Below, one piece after another: positions 63,162 through 64,000 of a DNA stretch of 64,000 nt. The position numbers and the translations under genes were made by a program. Numbering within the stretch: position 1 is the stretch's first letter; every line of letters starts with the position of its first letter. Source of the DNA: Aquincola tertiaricarbonis (GTDB lineage Bacteria > Pseudomonadota > Gammaproteobacteria > Burkholderiales > Burkholderiaceae_C); assembly GCF_023573145.1 (NCBI RefSeq), contig NZ_CP097636.1:3658001-3722000 (forward strand), written 5' to 3'. The notes under the pieces were generated by a model. It was not told the origin of the DNA and did not search any database. It saw only the letters and a program-made list of their open reading frames with translations.

Positions 63162-64000
63162 TCAGGCGCGCTTGATCTCGCCGGCCTGGGTCATCAGGCA
63201 GGCGGCCACGATGTCGTCGTCCATCGGCACCTGGAAGCCGCCGTCCTTGGGCAGCACCAGCTTCAGGAAGTCGAGCACGTTGCGGGCGTACAGGCTGCTG
63301 GCATCGGCGGCCACCAGGGCCGGCAGGTTGGTCTCGCCCACCAGGGTGACGCCGTGCTTGACCACGGTGCGGCCGGCTTCGGTGAGCGGGCAGTTGCCGC
63401 CCGCGGGCGCGGCCAGGTCGACGACGACCGAGCCCGGCTTCATGCTGCGCACCATCTCCTCGGTCACCAGCACCGGCGCCGGCCGGCCGGGGATCAGCGC
63501 GGTGGTGATCACCACGTCGGCCTGCGCCACGCGCTTGGCCACCTCCACCTTCTGGCGCTCCAGCCAGCTGGGCGGCATCGGGCGGGCATAGCCGCCCACG
63601 CCTTCGGCCGCTTCCTTCTCCTCGGCGGTTTCATACGGCACGTCGATGAACTTGGCGCCCAGCGACTCCACCTGCTCCTTGACCGACGGCCGCACGTCGC
63701 TGGCCTCGATGACGGCGCCCAGACGCTTGGCGGTGGCGATGGCCTGCAGGCCCGCCACGCCCACGCCCAGGATGACGACGCGCGCGGCCTTGATGGTGCC
63801 GGCCGCGGTCATCAGCATCGGAAAGAGGCGCTGGTACTTGTCGGCCGCGATCATCACGGCCTTGTAGCCGGCGATGTTGGCCTGGCTGGACAGCACGTCC
63901 ATGCTCTGCGCCCGCGTGGTGCGGGGCGCGGCTTCCAGCGCAAAGCTGGTCAGGCCCGCGGCGGCCAGGCGGCCCAGCCCCTCACGGTCGAAGGGGTTGA
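63162..64000 (-). CDS. pntA1: NAD(P) transhydrogenase subunit alpha part 1 (partial, 5' end missing)
   Basis: The gene enters from the right edge; ~280 C-terminal residues are present. The NAD-binding Rossmann motif GVGVAGLQAIATAKRLGA, EASDVRPSVKEQVESLGAKF and the alanine-dehydrogenase-like SMKPGSVVVDLAAPAGGNC are clear. The frame stays open through position 64000 (upstream residues NPFDREGLGRLAAAG), so the internal Met near 63902 is not the start. Confidence 0.95.
   Translation of the reverse strand, partial: NPFDREGLGRLAAAGLTSFALEAAPRTTRAQSMDVLSSQANIAGYKAVMIAADKYQRLFPMLMTAAGTIKAARVVILGVGVAGLQAIATAKRLGAVIEASDVRPSVKEQVESLGAKFIDVPYETAEEKEAAEGVGGYARPMPPSWLERQKVEVAKRVAQADVVITTALIPGRPAPVLVTEEMVRSMKPGSVVVDLAAPAGGNCPLTEAGRTVVKHGVTLVGETNLPALVAADASSLYARNVLDFLKLVLPKDGGFQVPMDDDIVAACLMTQAGEIKRA

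Overview
The window is about 68-70% GC and tightly packed, and it reads as a chromosomal segment of a betaproteobacterium of the order Burkholderiales, most likely the Rubrivivax/Leptothrix/Aquincola group. This is inferred from protein families and gene order (argS-SPOR-dsbA, lptA-lptB-rpoN, prsR-prsK with an XrtA-type sugar transferase, pntA split into two genes). No rRNA, tRNA, CRISPR array or complete insertion sequence was seen.

Layout. 1-2.6 kb: a paired M16 peptidase operon and an FMN reductase. 2.6-7.5 kb: the PEP-CTERM/exosortase regulatory pair prsR-prsK and a sugar transferase. 7.8-15.1 kb: a nuclease-fold protein, a predicted exported intradiol dioxygenase, a two-component system, and a TonB siderophore receptor with a PepSY reductase-like partner. 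15.2-20.2 kb and 25.4-30.4 kb: two sulfur blocks, metY divergent from a TauD-type dioxygenase/ABC operon, and two sulfate-binding proteins with cysTWA. Between them lies a lower-GC accessory stretch (20.3-23.4 kb) with vapBC, a HEPN-like gene and two unknown genes. 30.4-39.9 kb: a PEP-CTERM protein, an M14 peptidase, a triple-VanZ membrane protein, a glutamine amidotransferase, a DUF2248 metallopeptidase, an FAD oxidoreductase and a small HTH protein. 39.9-45.1 kb: glcB, a LysR regulator, psiF and a kinase fused to a cyclic-nucleotide domain. 45.2-52.6 kb: argS, SPOR protein, dsbA, lptA, lptB, rpoN, rlmL-like. 52.6-58 kb: ethanolamine use (permease, eutB, eutC, AraC regulator) and yidB. 58-64 kb: rsmE, SAH nucleosidase, fadD, and pntB-pntA2-pntA1, which runs off the right edge.

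How it fits together. Three sulfur genes (the TauD-type gene and both sulfate-binding protein genes) share one promoter layout with identical spacing, pointing to a single sulfur-starvation regulon. The ethanolamine regulator has a consensus sigma-54 promoter just upstream, and the window also encodes sigma-54 itself and the sigma-54-type activator PrsR. Several genes (tauD-like, argS, lysR, the HTH gene) have a -10-like hexamer 6-7 bases before the start codon, suggesting leaderless mRNAs. A dispersed hairpin repeat caps gene ends and supplies the stop codon and tail of the LysR protein. A perfect 13-bp inverted repeat frames the likely -10 element ahead of lptA.
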